Below are positions 13,001 to 21,795 of a stretch of 64,000 nucleotides of DNA, one piece after another. The stretch's first letter is position 1, and each line of letters begins with the position of its first letter. The position numbers were made by a program, and so were the translations under genes. Below the pieces are notes generated by a model. The model was not told the DNA's origin, searched no databases, and worked only from the letters and a program-made list of their open reading frames with translations. The stretch lies in the NCBI GenBank assembly GCA_905160935.1, contig CAJHZI010000271.1, positions 662,501 through 726,500 of the forward strand, read 5' to 3'. Source of the DNA: Enchytraeus crypticus (taxonomy: Eukaryota > Annelida > Clitellata > Enchytraeida > Enchytraeidae).

Positions 13001-15671
13001 TAAACAACCAGTTAAATCAATCAAACTATACCAGACACTCTTAGGATAGAGTTCACTACGTATTTATCTGTCACTATCTTTTAGTTTATGAATTCTAACT
13101 GATCAAGAAATCATCAGTCAATCAGTTTCAATTTTTACTTCAGTTAAGGTCAAGCCAGGCATTTTAATTCAATAGATTAATAAGTACCTAGCTGCCACTG
13201 CGACAGCTTGGTACAAAATAATCACTTTACGCACAATTAGAAATATCTGTCCATTTCTACTGAACAGTAAATCAATCAATTTGTTAATCGATTTAGAAGT
13301 CAAAAAGTAAAATCCATCTGTACCTAATGCCAAAAACAATTATATAAGAAGAAGTTCAGTACTACAAGTAACATGAATAATACTCGTCCATTTTATACAC
13401 TATACCAAGTAGAGTTCAACAGTTCAGATAATAAAGAAAATTTTAACAAAGCCTCCTCCAATCTAAAGAAAACGATATCTCAAGAAGATATTAATGAGGA
13501 AAATAAATTGATAGAAAGCGGTTGCTCACGTTTATTCTTTTCTCACATTAAACGTAAAACTTCAAGGAGAGAAGTTATCCCCCCTCTCCTTAAACAAAAT
13601 TCAGACACCCTTGCCTATAGTGATCCAGAAAAAGCCTTGCTGCTAAATGAATATTTTAGCTCTGTATTCACTAATGATGATGACTTTCTTCCTAAATTTT
13701 CTGTAGCAGAGGTTTTGGAAACATCTCAAAAAACAGTGGCTCCTTCTCTGAATTTTCAGTGGAACGCAAAATTAAGAAACTAAACAATAATTGTTGCCCG
13801 GGGATTGATGGTTTAACTGCTCTTCCTAAAAAAAAACAGCCATGCAATTGCTAAACCACTTTCAATGTTGTTCAACATTTCTATGAAAGCTGGTGAAATA
13901 CCTGAAAAATGGAAGAGTTCTATTGTGGTCCCAATTTTTAAGAAGGGTGATAAAAGTAACATAACAAATTATCATCCCATTTCTCTAACCTCCATTATAT
14001 GCAAATTAATGGAAAGTATTATTAAGGATGACCTACTCTGGTACCTAAGAAAAAAATGATCTCATATCTCCTAAGCAATATCGATTCTTGCCTAAGGGGT
14101 CAACAAATACACAACTTCTTTGTTATTTCAATAACCTATCTACTAGTTTAATTAATAGTTGTCAAATAGACTCTGTTTATCTTGACTTCTCCAAGGCTTT
14201 CAATTCCATAAGCCACAGTAAGTTACTATACAAACTGCTAGCCTATGGTGTGTCCGGTACTCTATTAAATTGGCTTTCGTCCTTTTTAATTGGCAGACTG
14301 CAGACTGTCAGAATAGGTAAATGCTATTCGGACTGGTCTACTGTTCATAGCGGCGTTCCACAAGGCAGTGTACTGGGGCCCATCCTATTCATTATCTATA
14401 TAAATGATTTAAGCTCCTGTTGTCCTGAACTTTCCTCTCTATTCTTATTTGCTGATGATGCAAAGTGTTTCTCGCCCATAAATTCTTTCTCTGATTGTGG
14501 ACTCTTTCAAAAGTCTCTCGATTGTATCTCTCGTTGGTCGAGCCTGTAGCAGCTTAGACTCGCTGTAGAAAAGTGTGTGGTTATCTCCTACTCCTTCCAA
14601 AAAATTGTACCTTTTAACTTTAATTATAATCTAAATTCTGTTCCCTTATCTATATCTAAAGAAGTGACGGACCTGGGAGTAAGGTTTACACGCGATTTAT
14701 CGTTTTCTACTCATATAAAAGATATTTGCAATAAAGCCAGAAAAAGGGCTTCAATAATCTTACACTGATTCAGGTAAAAAAACCAGGTCAAAAAACCAGG
14801 TCACATTGTTTAGAGCATTCACAGTTTTTGTGCGTCCAATTCTCAATTACAGTTCAAGCCTTTGGTCTCCTTACAGAAAATGTGATATTGTCCTGATAGA
14901 ATCAATCCAGAGACGATTCACGAAACGGCTCAGCGGTATGATGGGACTGCAGTATAAGGAGAGATTAAAATTGTTGGCTACTGAATCGCTAGAACAGCGA
15001 AGACTTAAATCTGACTTATGCATGTACTATAAAATCATCTCTGGATTGGTCGACCTACCTTTAGAAGAGTTTTTTTGCTTTAAAAAAAGGCGTCGCCAGA
15101 AATAATGGTTCAAGATTATTTCTGAATAAATTTCATTTTAATGCTGAAAGGTACTATTTCAAAAACCGATGCATTGATTGTTGGAATTCACTACCCCCAA
15201 GTATAGTAAACGCATCTAACCTATACTCTTTCAAAAAGAGTTTCGACGTTATCGACCTTAACAAATATTTGAAAAGTTAAGGAACTATACTAAAAGCATT
15301 AATTCGTTATCTGTAAAGATTTCCTTCATATAATTATTTTTTATATTCTAAGTAAACTATTGTTTTTACCAATTTTTAATATTGCCATTTATGACAACTG
15401 TGTGTAAAGTAATCTGTTAACTTAAATTAAGTGCCTGTATTTTCACGTTTATGATGTTCACTTGTGCAATATCCTAATCATTTTAATATTTGAACTTGCT
15501 AAATGTACCTTTTTGTATATTTAATATGAATACTTCCTTCTGCTTTTAATTCTGAATATGTAAGCGCCACTTGTGGCCTTTATCTCCGTTCATGTGATGA
15601 TGCTGTTTGTGTATAATTGTAATGTCTATGTTTGTGACATGCATATGATAAATAAATAATAATAATAATAA

Positions 15672-15754
<83 letters not shown>

Positions 15755-18268
15755 TGGCACACATATTTTAAAATTGTGAATGTTTTGAAATTTTTAGTAG
15801 GTTAAAGCTAAATGACGGGGGAGACAAAGCCCCAAGAATAATAGAATCACTGACAGAACGAAAGGTGCGGTGACCCTATGGCGTTTAAGGACGCCTATTA
15901 AAAAAACTGAATTTAAATCGTATCAATGCGTGATGGTTAAGCTGGTAGCTATATACACAGTGAAAGTGAGTACAACAGGATGGGTAAACAGGATTGTTTT
16001 CTCAGGGAATGACGCCCCTGCCCAATAAATGTTAGTCGAAGCTGAGGAAGGTATAGGGGCCCAACTCTTCATAAGCAGAAGCCCCCAAGAATAATGGTAT
16101 ATCACAAGGAATGCTATAAATATTTTAAAGATCCATTCGTTTGTGGACACGAAGAGAAAGACGGTAGATAGAGTTGAGTGGAGGCGTTATATACCATGGA
16201 TCTGCCAGTAGGCAGTGCACTAAGAGAGAGAGAGAGAGAGAGTGCACAGACCTAATGATAACACACTGGTTTTCCATGTCAATCAACATGTTACGATACA
16301 TGTCATCAGTCAGCGCATACACATGAGGTGGATTCTCATAGGCGGCCTGTTGTAATATCAAACAAATCAACCAATTAGATTACAGCAAGTAAATAATAGA
16401 AGACTATCAAAATTGAAAAGCGAAATTTCATTGCCTGCTAATATAGAGAATAGACAGAAATTTTATTTGAATATCCTTCATAATAGAAAACTTATAGATT
16501 AACAAATATGAGTGGGTCAAATAATAAATTTCTAGTGAATGAACACAGGCTACGTGTTACATGCAGCGTCCTTGTAACAACTAATCAATTTACTGTAAAA
16601 CAAATTAAGCAATTAAACTGCAGTCAAGTTCTAAAATTCATTTACAAAATGAAAGAAGACTTTTCATTGGCTGCTGGTCAGCGCTCGGTGGATAAAAATC
16701 AATTACTTAATAGCAAACAAACAAAGAGTATGTGCTATCTATTTTAAAATGTTAAATTACAGTGATCTATGCTCTCATAAACTCTGCAGTTACTGACATA
16801 ACGGTGCAATATAATTGACAGATTCATAAAATAATAGGCCTGTTTAATTGGCACCTGTTTGAGCAGAGTCTGCAAGAGACGTCCCTGACATTGCCTTACG
16901 GCGAGGAACCGGACGTTAAATTCATATATATTTATTGATTGATAATATTATTCACACTCATACACAAAAGAATTAATTAGATTTGATGAAAATAGAACAT
17001 TCAAATGTTTATAATAAAAGTGTCCACATGGGCAATTCCAAAATTATTGCTAAACACAATGCAAGATTATTAAGTAGAAGTGAGGAAGTATTAAGTAGAA
17101 GTGAGGACAAATATATAAAAAGATAATAGTGAATTAAATAAAAGGCATATTTCTATACAAGAAGATCTAGCCTATTTCAGGCTTCAGTTAATATACAAGG
17201 TATACATCCAGTTGGAACTCACCAATACTTTCAACTGAACAGATGGCCAAACTGCAGGCCAAATTAACAATGTTAATTCAGCATGTATTTTGTATTTATG
17301 GCATGAAAATATGTTTTTTAATTTGCATTTCAACTACTTATATACCAGCATATTTCTATGAACTGATATAGCTAACTCTAGAATGGAACAAGTATGAACT
17401 GATGTAGCTTTATCATGTTAATTCATGTTTTATTTTATTAAGCAATAACGTAAAGAATGATGATGAACGTAAAAAACCTAATTAATATCTCTAAAATTAT
17501 TATACCGAAGTTTTATGAATTTTTAAAGAAGTTACACAACAACAAATCACTTCCTTAACGCACTGGGCATGGCATATCAGAAAGTTTTAAAAATATAATT
17601 TCTTGTTACTTTTTATGAACACTACTTACAGCTCCTTTATATTGCTCTATCTCCTTCTCGCCATATATGGGCAGCTGTTTGAACGGGTTGACAGATATCA
17701 ACACAGAACCTATGTAGGTCTGTAGCCATTGTTAAGAACTGACTCATCATAATTTACAACCACTAGTTAAAACTAGGCTGTGTAAACAAAGTGAAACATC
17801 AAACAACTTTTGCCCGAAAAAACGATATAATTTAAATTTAAAATGAATAATCATTATATAGTTACAATTTATAAATAATTATAACACACGAGGAGCATTG
17901 AATGGGTTTACAACTTTCCATACACTTAAACATATGTTAAACCTAATTGCCCATAATTCTTTCAATCACTTCCTTGTATGTCCCGTTTTCACTTTCTTTA
18001 TTTTTTGGTCTAACTGAGTTGCAAAGGTTTCAAGTTTCCAAATTTACTAGTCTACTAATCGTTAGTGTTGTAAACTGAAAGAATTTCAAACTGTTGGCAT
18101 CAAAATGATTGACAATCACTGCCTGAATCTATTCATATAACAGCCCTTTAACGCAATCCTCTAATAATCCTCTTTCAATTACTCCTATATGATATATAAG
18201 TGAAATTTACAATAACAAATACACTAGAATTGCTACATCCTAGTTGAGCGCATTTTTACAAGATTATA

Positions 18269-18347
<79 letters not shown>

Positions 18348-19195
18348 CCCCGTGTTGGGCCCAGGTGTAGTTGAAACCACTACAGAATAGGATAACCGCA
18401 AACAAGTTGTCGCGTGTACGTAAGAGGCGACTACGGCAGAAACTGAGGAAAGCAGAAGGGATCCACCTCACCATGAATTTTTCCCCCCAGGATTAAATGA
18501 CAGTTAATCCATTATAGAACTGAGGAAGGCAATGGGAAACCACCTCAGAAGTCATATTATTCCCAAGTTATAGTCTACATTAAGGTGTTGATACGGCATA
18601 GCCATTAGCGAAAAGATTATCTCAAGCGATGGTGTGCTCTTTATGGTGCGTGAAGGCAGAGAGTAAGAATATGTACCTTGGACCCACCTCTTGGCAGAAC
18701 ACTAGAGAGAGAGAGAGAGATTAAACTTTAAGTCCAAAGTTGAAAGTAATGGCAGCAAAGCACAAGCCTTGTTTAACTGACCTAAATTACTTCACTAATT
18801 AAGAAGATGAAACAATTTAAAAATATTTACTATATAATTTAGAATCTAAATTGATACACTGCAAATCTTGTAGAGCTAAACGAGAAATGCTACAAGTTGA
18901 ACAAATCTAGATAATACTACCAGTAATACTGCATTAACATTTAGCAGAAAGAGAGTTTTAATGTAAAACAACTGTACGAAGATTAAATAATACACTGAAA
19001 AGAGAGAGTTTTAATGTAAAACAATTGTAGGAAGATTAAATAATACACTAAACAATCACAGAAGGATACGTATATGCAGTCATCCATGAAACGTTTCCTG
19101 AGATTTTCAACAATTGCGGCCTCTGCAATTTTCTGCAGCAGTACCATGTCCTCCACGCCACTCTGTTTAACATTGTGGCTCTGCCAGTGATATGG
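879..19195 (-). CDS. MYO1E: Long-tailed class I myosin heavy chain, motor domain (partial gene, 11 exons)
   Basis: This is an actin-based ATPase motor of the MYO1E/MYO1F type, which in other animals links membranes to cortical actin in endocytosis and adhesion. Exons on the minus strand, in coding order: 19070-19195, 17630-17719, 16252-16346, 12765-12942, 7343-7420, 6455-6539, 5663-5766, 4123-4255, 2742-2938, 1644-1811 and 879-1049. All have GT donors and AG acceptors, and phases agree at each junction (1425 nt, 475 codons). Visible motifs are the P-loop GESGAGKT, switch I NNNSSRFGKY and switch [10 protein letters not shown]. Order and spacing match residues from about 10 to 485 of the vertebrate protein. 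The start-codon exon was not found to the right of 19195. The rest of the motor, the IQ neck and the TH1/SH3 tail must lie left of the window. Choosing E rather than F is not possible from this part. Confidence 0.95.
1469..1643. repeat. Tandem duplication of a myosin exon-intron junction (about 44 bp, four extra copies)
   Basis: Units start at about 1469, 1506, 1548, 1592 and 1636, the last being the genuine junction. On the minus strand each carries the exon end (variants of ACTCTTAAAGCCGAGCAG) followed by GTTTAAAAC. Spacing is 42-44 bp. The unit farthest from the exon is the most diverged. Confidence 0.85.
1644..1811 (-). CDS. MYO1E: Myosin I exon: switch II
   Basis: It encodes [39 protein letters not shown] and [11 protein letters not shown]. 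The motif DIYGFE is switch II. The last 28 coding bases and the first intron bases are repeated four more times just downstream (1469-1635). Confidence 0.96.
2200..2365 (+). mobile_element. 3'-UTR fragment of the L2-like LINE found at 52450-54475
   Basis: It closely matches 54295-54450, including TTTGGAATTTGCACCGTTTT and GCTCGCCGGCTTGATTTTG. Only the 3' untranslated region is present, as expected from 5' truncation. Confidence 0.8.
2536..2722. repeat. GAT trinucleotide microsatellite
   Basis: This is a long, slightly interrupted GATGAT/GGTGAT array ending about 20 bp from the donor of the myosin exon 2742-2938. The acidic or Met-rich open frames across it are repeat artefacts. Confidence 0.95.
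2742..2938 (-). CDS. MYO1E: Myosin I exon: MDSKWGG region
   Basis: It encodes [27 protein letters not shown] and [20 protein letters not shown]. It is unusually GC-rich against its surroundings. The donor GTAGCC is followed within 20 bp by a long ATC/GAT trinucleotide array. Confidence 0.95.
2963..3160 (+). mobile_element. tRNA-derived SINE family A, two partial copies joined
   Basis: The first part has the head (GGCGAAGTCAGTAAGATACT) fused to the tail GAGTGAGGAACCTGACG. A second part follows with GACCGCGGATCAGTATGTGC and the B-box-like GGGTTCAAATTC, then the same tail. It could be a deleted dimer. Confidence 0.75.
3180..3445 (+). mobile_element. Repeat ending in the shared GAGGAACCGGACGTTAAA tail
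   Basis: The 3' part (TTGCCTTATGGCGAGGAACC, then GGACGTTAAATTC) matches 16875-16935. The upstream part has no clear tRNA-like head. I treat it as a degenerate SINE. Confidence 0.5.
3785..3905 (-). mobile_element. SINE family C, 3' fragment
   Basis: It matches the minus-strand equivalent of 41890-42000, sharing CATAACGGCACACTGGGTCA and the TTATTAGTAATCGTTGCCTT block. No head is present. Confidence 0.65.
3958..4082 (+). mobile_element. tRNA-derived SINE family A
   Basis: It contains GTGGCGATGTCGGTAAGATA, GACCGCGGATCAGTATGTGC, a B-box-like GGGTTCAAATCC and a tail GAGAAAACTGGCGTTAAC. It lies in the myosin intron between the exons at 4123 and 2938. Confidence 0.8.
4123..4255 (-). CDS. MYO1E: Myosin I exon: [10 protein letters not shown] region
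   Basis: It encodes [20 protein letters not shown] and then [19 protein letters not shown]. The strong donor GTAAGT leaves one base that, with the next exon, makes Phe in a [12 protein letters not shown] series like that of vertebrate MYO1E. Confidence 0.93.
4336..4475 (+). mobile_element. tRNA-derived SINE family A
   Basis: This is the best-preserved family A copy, with CGGTAAGATACTCGACCGCG, GGGTTCAAATCCTGGGCTCG, the central CATCGCTTTCGAATGA and a TGACGTTAACATTAGCTTTA end. Confidence 0.82.
4926..5500 (+). mobile_element. 5'-truncated non-LTR retrotransposon, post-RT part of ORF2
   Basis: An open frame at 4928-5359 encodes 143 residues including [20 protein letters not shown] and [20 protein letters not shown]. 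This is the region after the reverse transcriptase core in APE-type LINEs, with the usual LYGCETW-like block. The frame breaks in the following RPRSTWL-like part. The element ends AACTGATGATGAT. Confidence 0.82.
5663..5766 (-). CDS. MYO1E: Myosin I exon: motor upper 50-kDa region
   Basis: It encodes [20 protein letters not shown] and ends at EFNDTM. Two bases complete the Glu codon from the previous exon. The donor is GTCTGT. Confidence 0.92.
5940..6068 (-). mobile_element. tRNA-derived SINE family A, reverse orientation
   Basis: The plus strand reads TAACGTCAGCTTCCTCACTC, then CGAAAGC, and GATTTGAACCC, the reverse complement of family A tail, centre and B box. Confidence 0.75.
6069..7342. 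other. Intron sequence
   Basis: Apart from the small exon at 6455-6539 this is AT-rich intron. There is a low-complexity ATA/AAT stretch at 7150-7260. I see no other gene or element. Confidence 0.5.
6455..6539 (-). CDS. MYO1E: Myosin I exon: RCFHIFYQL region
   Basis: It encodes [20 protein letters not shown] and then RGATKEMT. The acceptor is TTTTTTCAG and the donor GTCTGT. It ends with one base of a split Glu codon. Confidence 0.93.
7343..7420 (-). CDS. MYO1E: Myosin I exon: switch I continuation
   Basis: It encodes [20 protein letters not shown] and then NFLLEK. It is 78 nt and phase 0 at both ends. The 5.3-kb intron between this exon and the P-loop exon holds the intact LINE. Confidence 0.95.
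7831..8571 (+). CDS. LINE ORF1 protein (nucleic-acid-binding, coiled coil plus RRM-like)
   Basis: The first ATG context is ACGATCATGCCGCC, giving 246 residues. Residues of about 45-70 ([20 protein letters not shown]) have coiled-coil heptads. A Ser/Pro/Asn-rich linker follows. The C-terminal part ([20 protein letters not shown], then LKDAGAEV) has the look of an RRM fold. The layout resembles LINE ORF1 proteins that coat the RNA as trimers. The fold calls are by eye. The stop TAA is separated by 2 nt from the ORF2 ATG. Confidence 0.8.
   Translation: MPPKQRSAGEEIIEALRNGEVAEELGKVIGPIVAQSIKEMMSDLIGNLLEENKRLQSRLLQAEESIVQLKKLASSTQDHSSQDLTSSNGPPSQPFNSRGNRSWADLVKTPIPCNVPLNPSSEPFIPVNNRKPRRVITGKRATTDTSELKVIPRKTTVFLGRLNKDTTTDNVTKYLKDAGAEVITCRKLSSKTKDGREFNSAAFMLSCDSKYEDIIFSDSSWPDGSIVREWIFSGTSRSEHQNSIHL
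8574..11618 (+). CDS. LINE ORF2: APE endonuclease and reverse transcriptase
   Basis: It is 1014 residues with no break. The N-terminal apurinic-type endonuclease shows [11 protein letters not shown] (about residue 60), [15 protein letters not shown] (about 199), SSLIDHVFT and [10 protein letters not shown]. The reverse transcriptase shows [42 protein letters not shown] (about 647), [19 protein letters not shown] (about 704) and the catalytic FADD (about 734). Length and domain order are those of CR1/Jockey-superfamily ORF2. All key motifs are intact, so activity is plausible. Confidence 0.93.
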   Translation: MADTTLPDNNGYAPMHPSEFCKFNDIIDDNLIQNAMMGYYTPQASNCLIKAHLGDLSIFHLNIRSLNANYIKLLDLFSTYKKKFDIIILSEIWGSNIDFFDNIFPDYHIIFSSPLTQRAGGVAIFILNKFSYNFIASSKDTNFFSNAAEFIVVDVIANNFGKIRFYCFYRHPSQPTREFIDLFFEFLAIYKPVSNSFIVGDMNLNLLNYNSDRIVGEYVNNLVNLHFTPFSIIPTRCTRNSSSLIDHVFTTLGFCDSNDCKVKSLTVMTDITDHYANLVIITSRRKQIKYCDRPFIRIYSGKNIEKFAYQLQNLDWSLIYNSEDVDKSITFLIKTLTDTAEVNFPLIKCSRKKLKDKPWITKELKNCIKIKNNLFYKFKQSKDKNDEMVYKAYRNKLDKRLRHHRVSFYHDLLNDKMNSIKCIWKTLNSICSYKRNSSNSCIKTLATDGGITRDKTEMVNVFNNYFSSIGKNLASIIAGVNHSYKKYLNNSISSSFFMKPVSISEVYNTIRSLKNISAAGSDNLNTKILKLSAQFISAPLSHIINLSFQVGHFPTNFKVSKVIPIHKNGSLDNKENYRPISLLSNLSKIFEKIMYERISNFFNKNDIWYENQFGFRSGHSTVDALFSCTNMIRNEKGNKNFVMGLFFDLTKAFDTVNHSILLDKLWHYGVRGLTHTWFKSYLSGRFQYTVIDDICSSVLPVDVGVPQGSILGPLLFSVYINDIQHASSTGCLKLFADDSSSFVCAKNLPNLFNKANIECMLISDWCKSNRLTINYSKSVFMIFFPTEFCETYISENNLSITVDEKSLSRVKVIKFLGVLIDEKLTFAEHIKSVTCKINSVCGMLYKRRDYIPINCRKNLYFSLVYSRISYGLIVYGKNTNKALHPLHIANNRALRILQFQDRLCKTKLLYVNYNTLPIYQLYKFLSANLIYRCIFSEGSMSKIIRDMIRSNLSNSGYHTRLSLTCYLSSTTNHANYLTNVFECCCIWNSIPVEIRNLKSYILFKRYYKSFLIHS
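12071..12764. other. Intron sequence with a (TA/AT)n inverted tract
   Basis: This is AT-rich intron. Around 12475-12545 alternating ATTATATT/AATATAAT runs could form a hairpin. Nothing else is recognised. Confidence 0.5.
12765..12942 (-). CDS. MYO1E: Myosin I exon: P-loop and switch I
   Basis: It carries the nucleotide-binding loop GESGAGKT near its start and ends with [12 protein letters not shown], the first part of switch I. Its first base completes the Ser codon begun in the previous exon. The donor is GTAAGT. Confidence 0.97.
13260..15660 (+). mobile_element. Degenerate non-LTR retrotransposon, RT part and 3' UTR
   Basis: Broken frames on the plus strand carry RT blocks in order: [18 protein letters not shown] (13970s), [20 protein letters not shown] (14180s), [20 protein letters not shown] (14350s), [11 protein letters not shown] (14440s) and [19 protein letters not shown] (14830s). 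Several frameshifts and stops separate them. The 3' end is an ATAAATAATAATAATA tract that runs into (TA)n. Clade is CR1/Jockey-like and the endonuclease is missing. Confidence 0.88.
15672..15752. repeat. (TA)n microsatellite
   Basis: About 80 bp of TA dinucleotides directly follow the 3' end of the upstream LINE. Confidence 0.97.
15935..16240 (+). mobile_element. Internally deleted LINE derivative keeping both ends of the 48454-51485 element
   Basis: The first 135 bp or so (GGTAAACAGGATTGTTTTCT to AAGAATAATGGTATATCAC) match the 5' end of the minus-strand LINE at 51485. The last 115 bp (GATCCATTCGTTTGTGGACA to CAGTAGGCAGTGCACTAAGA) match its 3' end. The RT body is absent. It terminates in (GA)n about 10 bp from a myosin splice donor. 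Confidence 0.85.
16252..16346 (-). CDS. MYO1E: Myosin I exon: [11 protein letters not shown] region
   Basis: It encodes [20 protein letters not shown] through NQCVII and ends with two bases of a split Ser codon, which the next exon completes. The donor GTCTGTGC lies about 10 bp from a (GA)n tract that forms the 3' end of an inserted retroelement. Confidence 0.94.
16347..17629. other. Intron with a SINE tail remnant
   Basis: The only recognised element is at 16870-16935, ending GAGGAACCGGACGTTAAATT and matching 3390-3445. The open frame at 16508-16747 shows no family resemblance and is probably chance. Confidence 0.5.
17630..17719 (-). CDS. MYO1E: Myosin I exon: SVNPFK region
   Basis: It encodes [20 protein letters not shown] and ends in EQYKGA. 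The acceptor is CTACAG and the donor GTAAGT. It is 90 nt long and phase 0 at both ends. Confidence 0.94.
18268..18345. repeat. (TA)n microsatellite
   Basis: About 75 bp of TA repeats abut the 5' end of the family E element that follows. Confidence 0.97.
18346..18720 (+). mobile_element. Non-autonomous retroelement family E
   Basis: This 375-bp unit starts CCCCGTGTTGGGCCCAGGTG, contains GAACTGAGGAAGGCAATGGG, and ends in AGAACACTAGAGAGAGAGAG. The same sequence lies in reverse at 30950-31335 and in part at 29330-29580. The ending resembles that of the LINE-derived element at 15935. Confidence 0.8.
19070..19195 (-). CDS. MYO1E: Myosin I exon: N-terminal motor region
   Basis: It encodes [20 protein letters not shown] and continues to FMDDCIY, the typical beginning of long-tailed class I motors. 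The acceptor is TTTGCAG and the donor GTATCC. It is in phase 0 at both ends. The exon with the initiating methionine precedes it and was not located. Confidence 0.92.
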
Positions 19196-19337
19196 CTGCA
19201 AATAAATAAAAATATATAATTATTTAGTTAAGTAGCTATACTTAATCATTTTATAGCAATGAATTGTATGGCGTTAAAGAAATACTATTTGCTTTTCTAA
19301 CTGCGCATGATTTCTGCATTGTATCATTGAAATAATC

Positions 19338-19344
<7 letters not shown>

Positions 19345-19424
<80 letters not shown>

Positions 19425-19445
19425 CATATATTATGTTTATTGTTT

Positions 19446-19505
<60 letters not shown>
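19345..19505. repeat. Interrupted (TA)n microsatellite
   Basis: Three TA runs are separated by short interruptions, just left of a truncated LINE. Confidence 0.95.
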
Positions 19506-19699
19506 TGTATACGTGCCTAAAGTTATCAAATTTTTCAATGATCACAATTCAACATTAACTTTTGGGTCAATAGACTTAAAAGAGCAGTCTACAAAATCAA
19601 CATTTTCGGCATTTTATGTTGCAAGATAAAAATATGAATATTAATATAATAAATATTTTAGAAAATTGGTTTTAAAAAAATTCGACGTGTATTAGATGG

Positions 19700-20825
19700 G
19701 ATAATACGAAATCAAGCTCAGTTTCATTAATGTCAGGTGTAAGACAGGGAGGAATACTTTCACCCCTTCTATTTTCTTTATATGTAGATGCTGTTTTAGA
19801 TAAATTAGAAATTTCAGGTCTTGACTGTTTTATCGGACGTAAATGCTACAATAGTTTTATGTACGCGGACGTCTTGATTTTATTAAGTACTACCGTAACT
19901 GACAGGCTACATTTATTTAATTTATGCAATACGCTGTTCTTGTCCTTAGATTTGCCTATTAACAACTCAAAATGTCAATGCCTAAGAATTGGGCCGAGAT
20001 TTAAGAATCCTTGTAAAAATATATTGATTACTGATACTATCGTTCCCTGGGTTAAACAGACAAAATTCTTAGGGATACGAATACTTAATAATAAAGAATT
20101 TAAATTTTTGTGGGAGGCAAGTATAAAAAACTTTTATTGGAATTCCAATGCAATAATTGGCAACCTCATTAATTCTGCACCGATTGTTCTTTTAAAAATG
20201 TTAGATCGGCAAGCCACTCCTCATCTAATATATGGAGTTGCAGCTACTACTCTATCAAATAAAGACATGGAAAGATTAAGTTATGTATATAACAATATTT
20301 TTGCTAAGATATTTCATACTAAAAATAAGGATGTTATCTTAAAGTGCCAATATTTTACGAAATCTTTACCTTTTATGTATGCATATGATTATCATTGATT
20401 TAATTTTTAAAATAAACTTTATGCATTAAAACTTATTAATCCTAATTCAGCTGAAGATATCAACGATTATGCGGACTATGAAACCTTAAAGCTGAAATAT
20501 AGACTGAATTCATTTGATTCAAAATTTCATGTTAAGAGCAAAATATGGGAATCGTTTAATAATGTGATTTCTGGATAGATATAAACTTGATTTAATTAAT
20601 TTAATATTAGCTTACTATGTTTGAATAATTACATGATTAAGTAATACATGTAGATATTAATATCATAAAAGTGGAAGTTCTTAACAACTAGAATTTAGCA
20701 CCTATTTATGTAATTCTGTTTTTTTTCATATAGTCAGTTCACTTTAGTATAAGTTGTCATGTTTATTTGTTCCCTTTTCTTATGTGTGTCTACCATTGAG
20801 TTGGTGAAATAAATAAATAATAATA
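19700..20825 (+). mobile_element. 5'-truncated non-LTR retrotransposon
   Basis: An open frame of 222 residues (19730-20398) has VRQGGILSPLLFSLYVDAVL and MYADVLILL, where the catalytic YADD has become YADV. QTKFLGIRIL is the block after the palm. It then decays. The 3' end is GGTGAAATAAATAAATAATA followed by (TA)n. The GVRQGG type differs from the GVPQGS elements, so it is a separate clade. The YADV change makes it catalytically dead. Confidence 0.85.
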
Positions 20826-20828
20826 ATA

Positions 20829-20882
<54 letters not shown>
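20829..20882. repeat. (TA)n microsatellite
   Basis: TA repeats directly follow the LINE 3' end. Confidence 0.95.
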
Positions 20883-20885
<3 letters not shown>

Positions 20886-21557
20886 ACTTATATATGTTAC
20901 AAGTGATAAAACAAAATTGGAGAGGATGGTTTTACTTAGAATTTATAACTGCACACACTACTAAGTTTCATCGAAGAGCAAATTAAATAGATTACAATAT
21001 TTGTGATATAAATGATAAGAATATATTACTAGACTATATACCATACAAGATAATAAGCATATGCTACATTTCTAAGTTTAGGGCAGTAAAAAAACAGGTT
21101 TATTCTATGCTTTACTGTCAAATTTTAAAACAGACGGCTGTTTAAATGATGGATTTAATTTTCCATACCATCTTACATTCAAAGGTACAAATACCCTAGA
21201 ATCATATAACCATAAAAGATAAAGCACTGCCTTAATAAATGCCCTCACCCTATGAACCTGACACTGACATACTCTAAAACCACGTAATAAAACTTAGCAA
21301 TATAACTTTTCGGTGATTTATTTTAAATTTCATATCTACAAAACAAAAGTTTAAAGTCATTTTACAGCAAGCAATTAATTTAATAGGAGGCCCTGAGGTT
21401 TCGTTCTCTCACTTTTTAGAGATTCTGATGATTTTAGTTTCTTAGTAGAAGTTACATCCTTTCTTAGGCGCATAGACTCCACAGAAATTATATCCTACGA
21501 TCAGTAATTAGAGTGTCGCTATCAAACATGACAATACCAAGCACTAGAAAAGTATTT
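20883..21557. other. AT-rich sequence between the myosin and RABGEF1 genes
   Basis: No gene, repeat family or coding exon is recognised. The missing first myosin exon could lie here or farther right. Confidence 0.4.
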
Positions 21558-21795
21558 AAAAAAGTAAACACGCATTATAGTGAAACGATAAATTATGATA
21601 TCTATCACTTTTTAATACCACATGTTTAAACCGTTTAGGCAATTTATTCCATTTTCCGTGTAACCAGTCCAGTGAATGTCCGAGATTTTACTCTCAGATC
21701 AGCGCCACTGGGATTCGAACCCACGAGGGTTCAATTCACCTCAGGATCTGTCATTTAAAACTTCATGACGTTACCCCTACGCTATTAAGACATTC
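21558..21795 (-). mobile_element. tRNA-derived SINE family B
   Basis: On the minus strand: TAGCGTAGGGGTAACGTCAT (A-box side), GTGGGTTCGAATCCCAGT (a near-perfect B box) and CTCGGACATTCACTGGACTG, ending in AATGCGTGTTTAC. Related copies are at 23432, 41008 and 55335. Confidence 0.88.
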
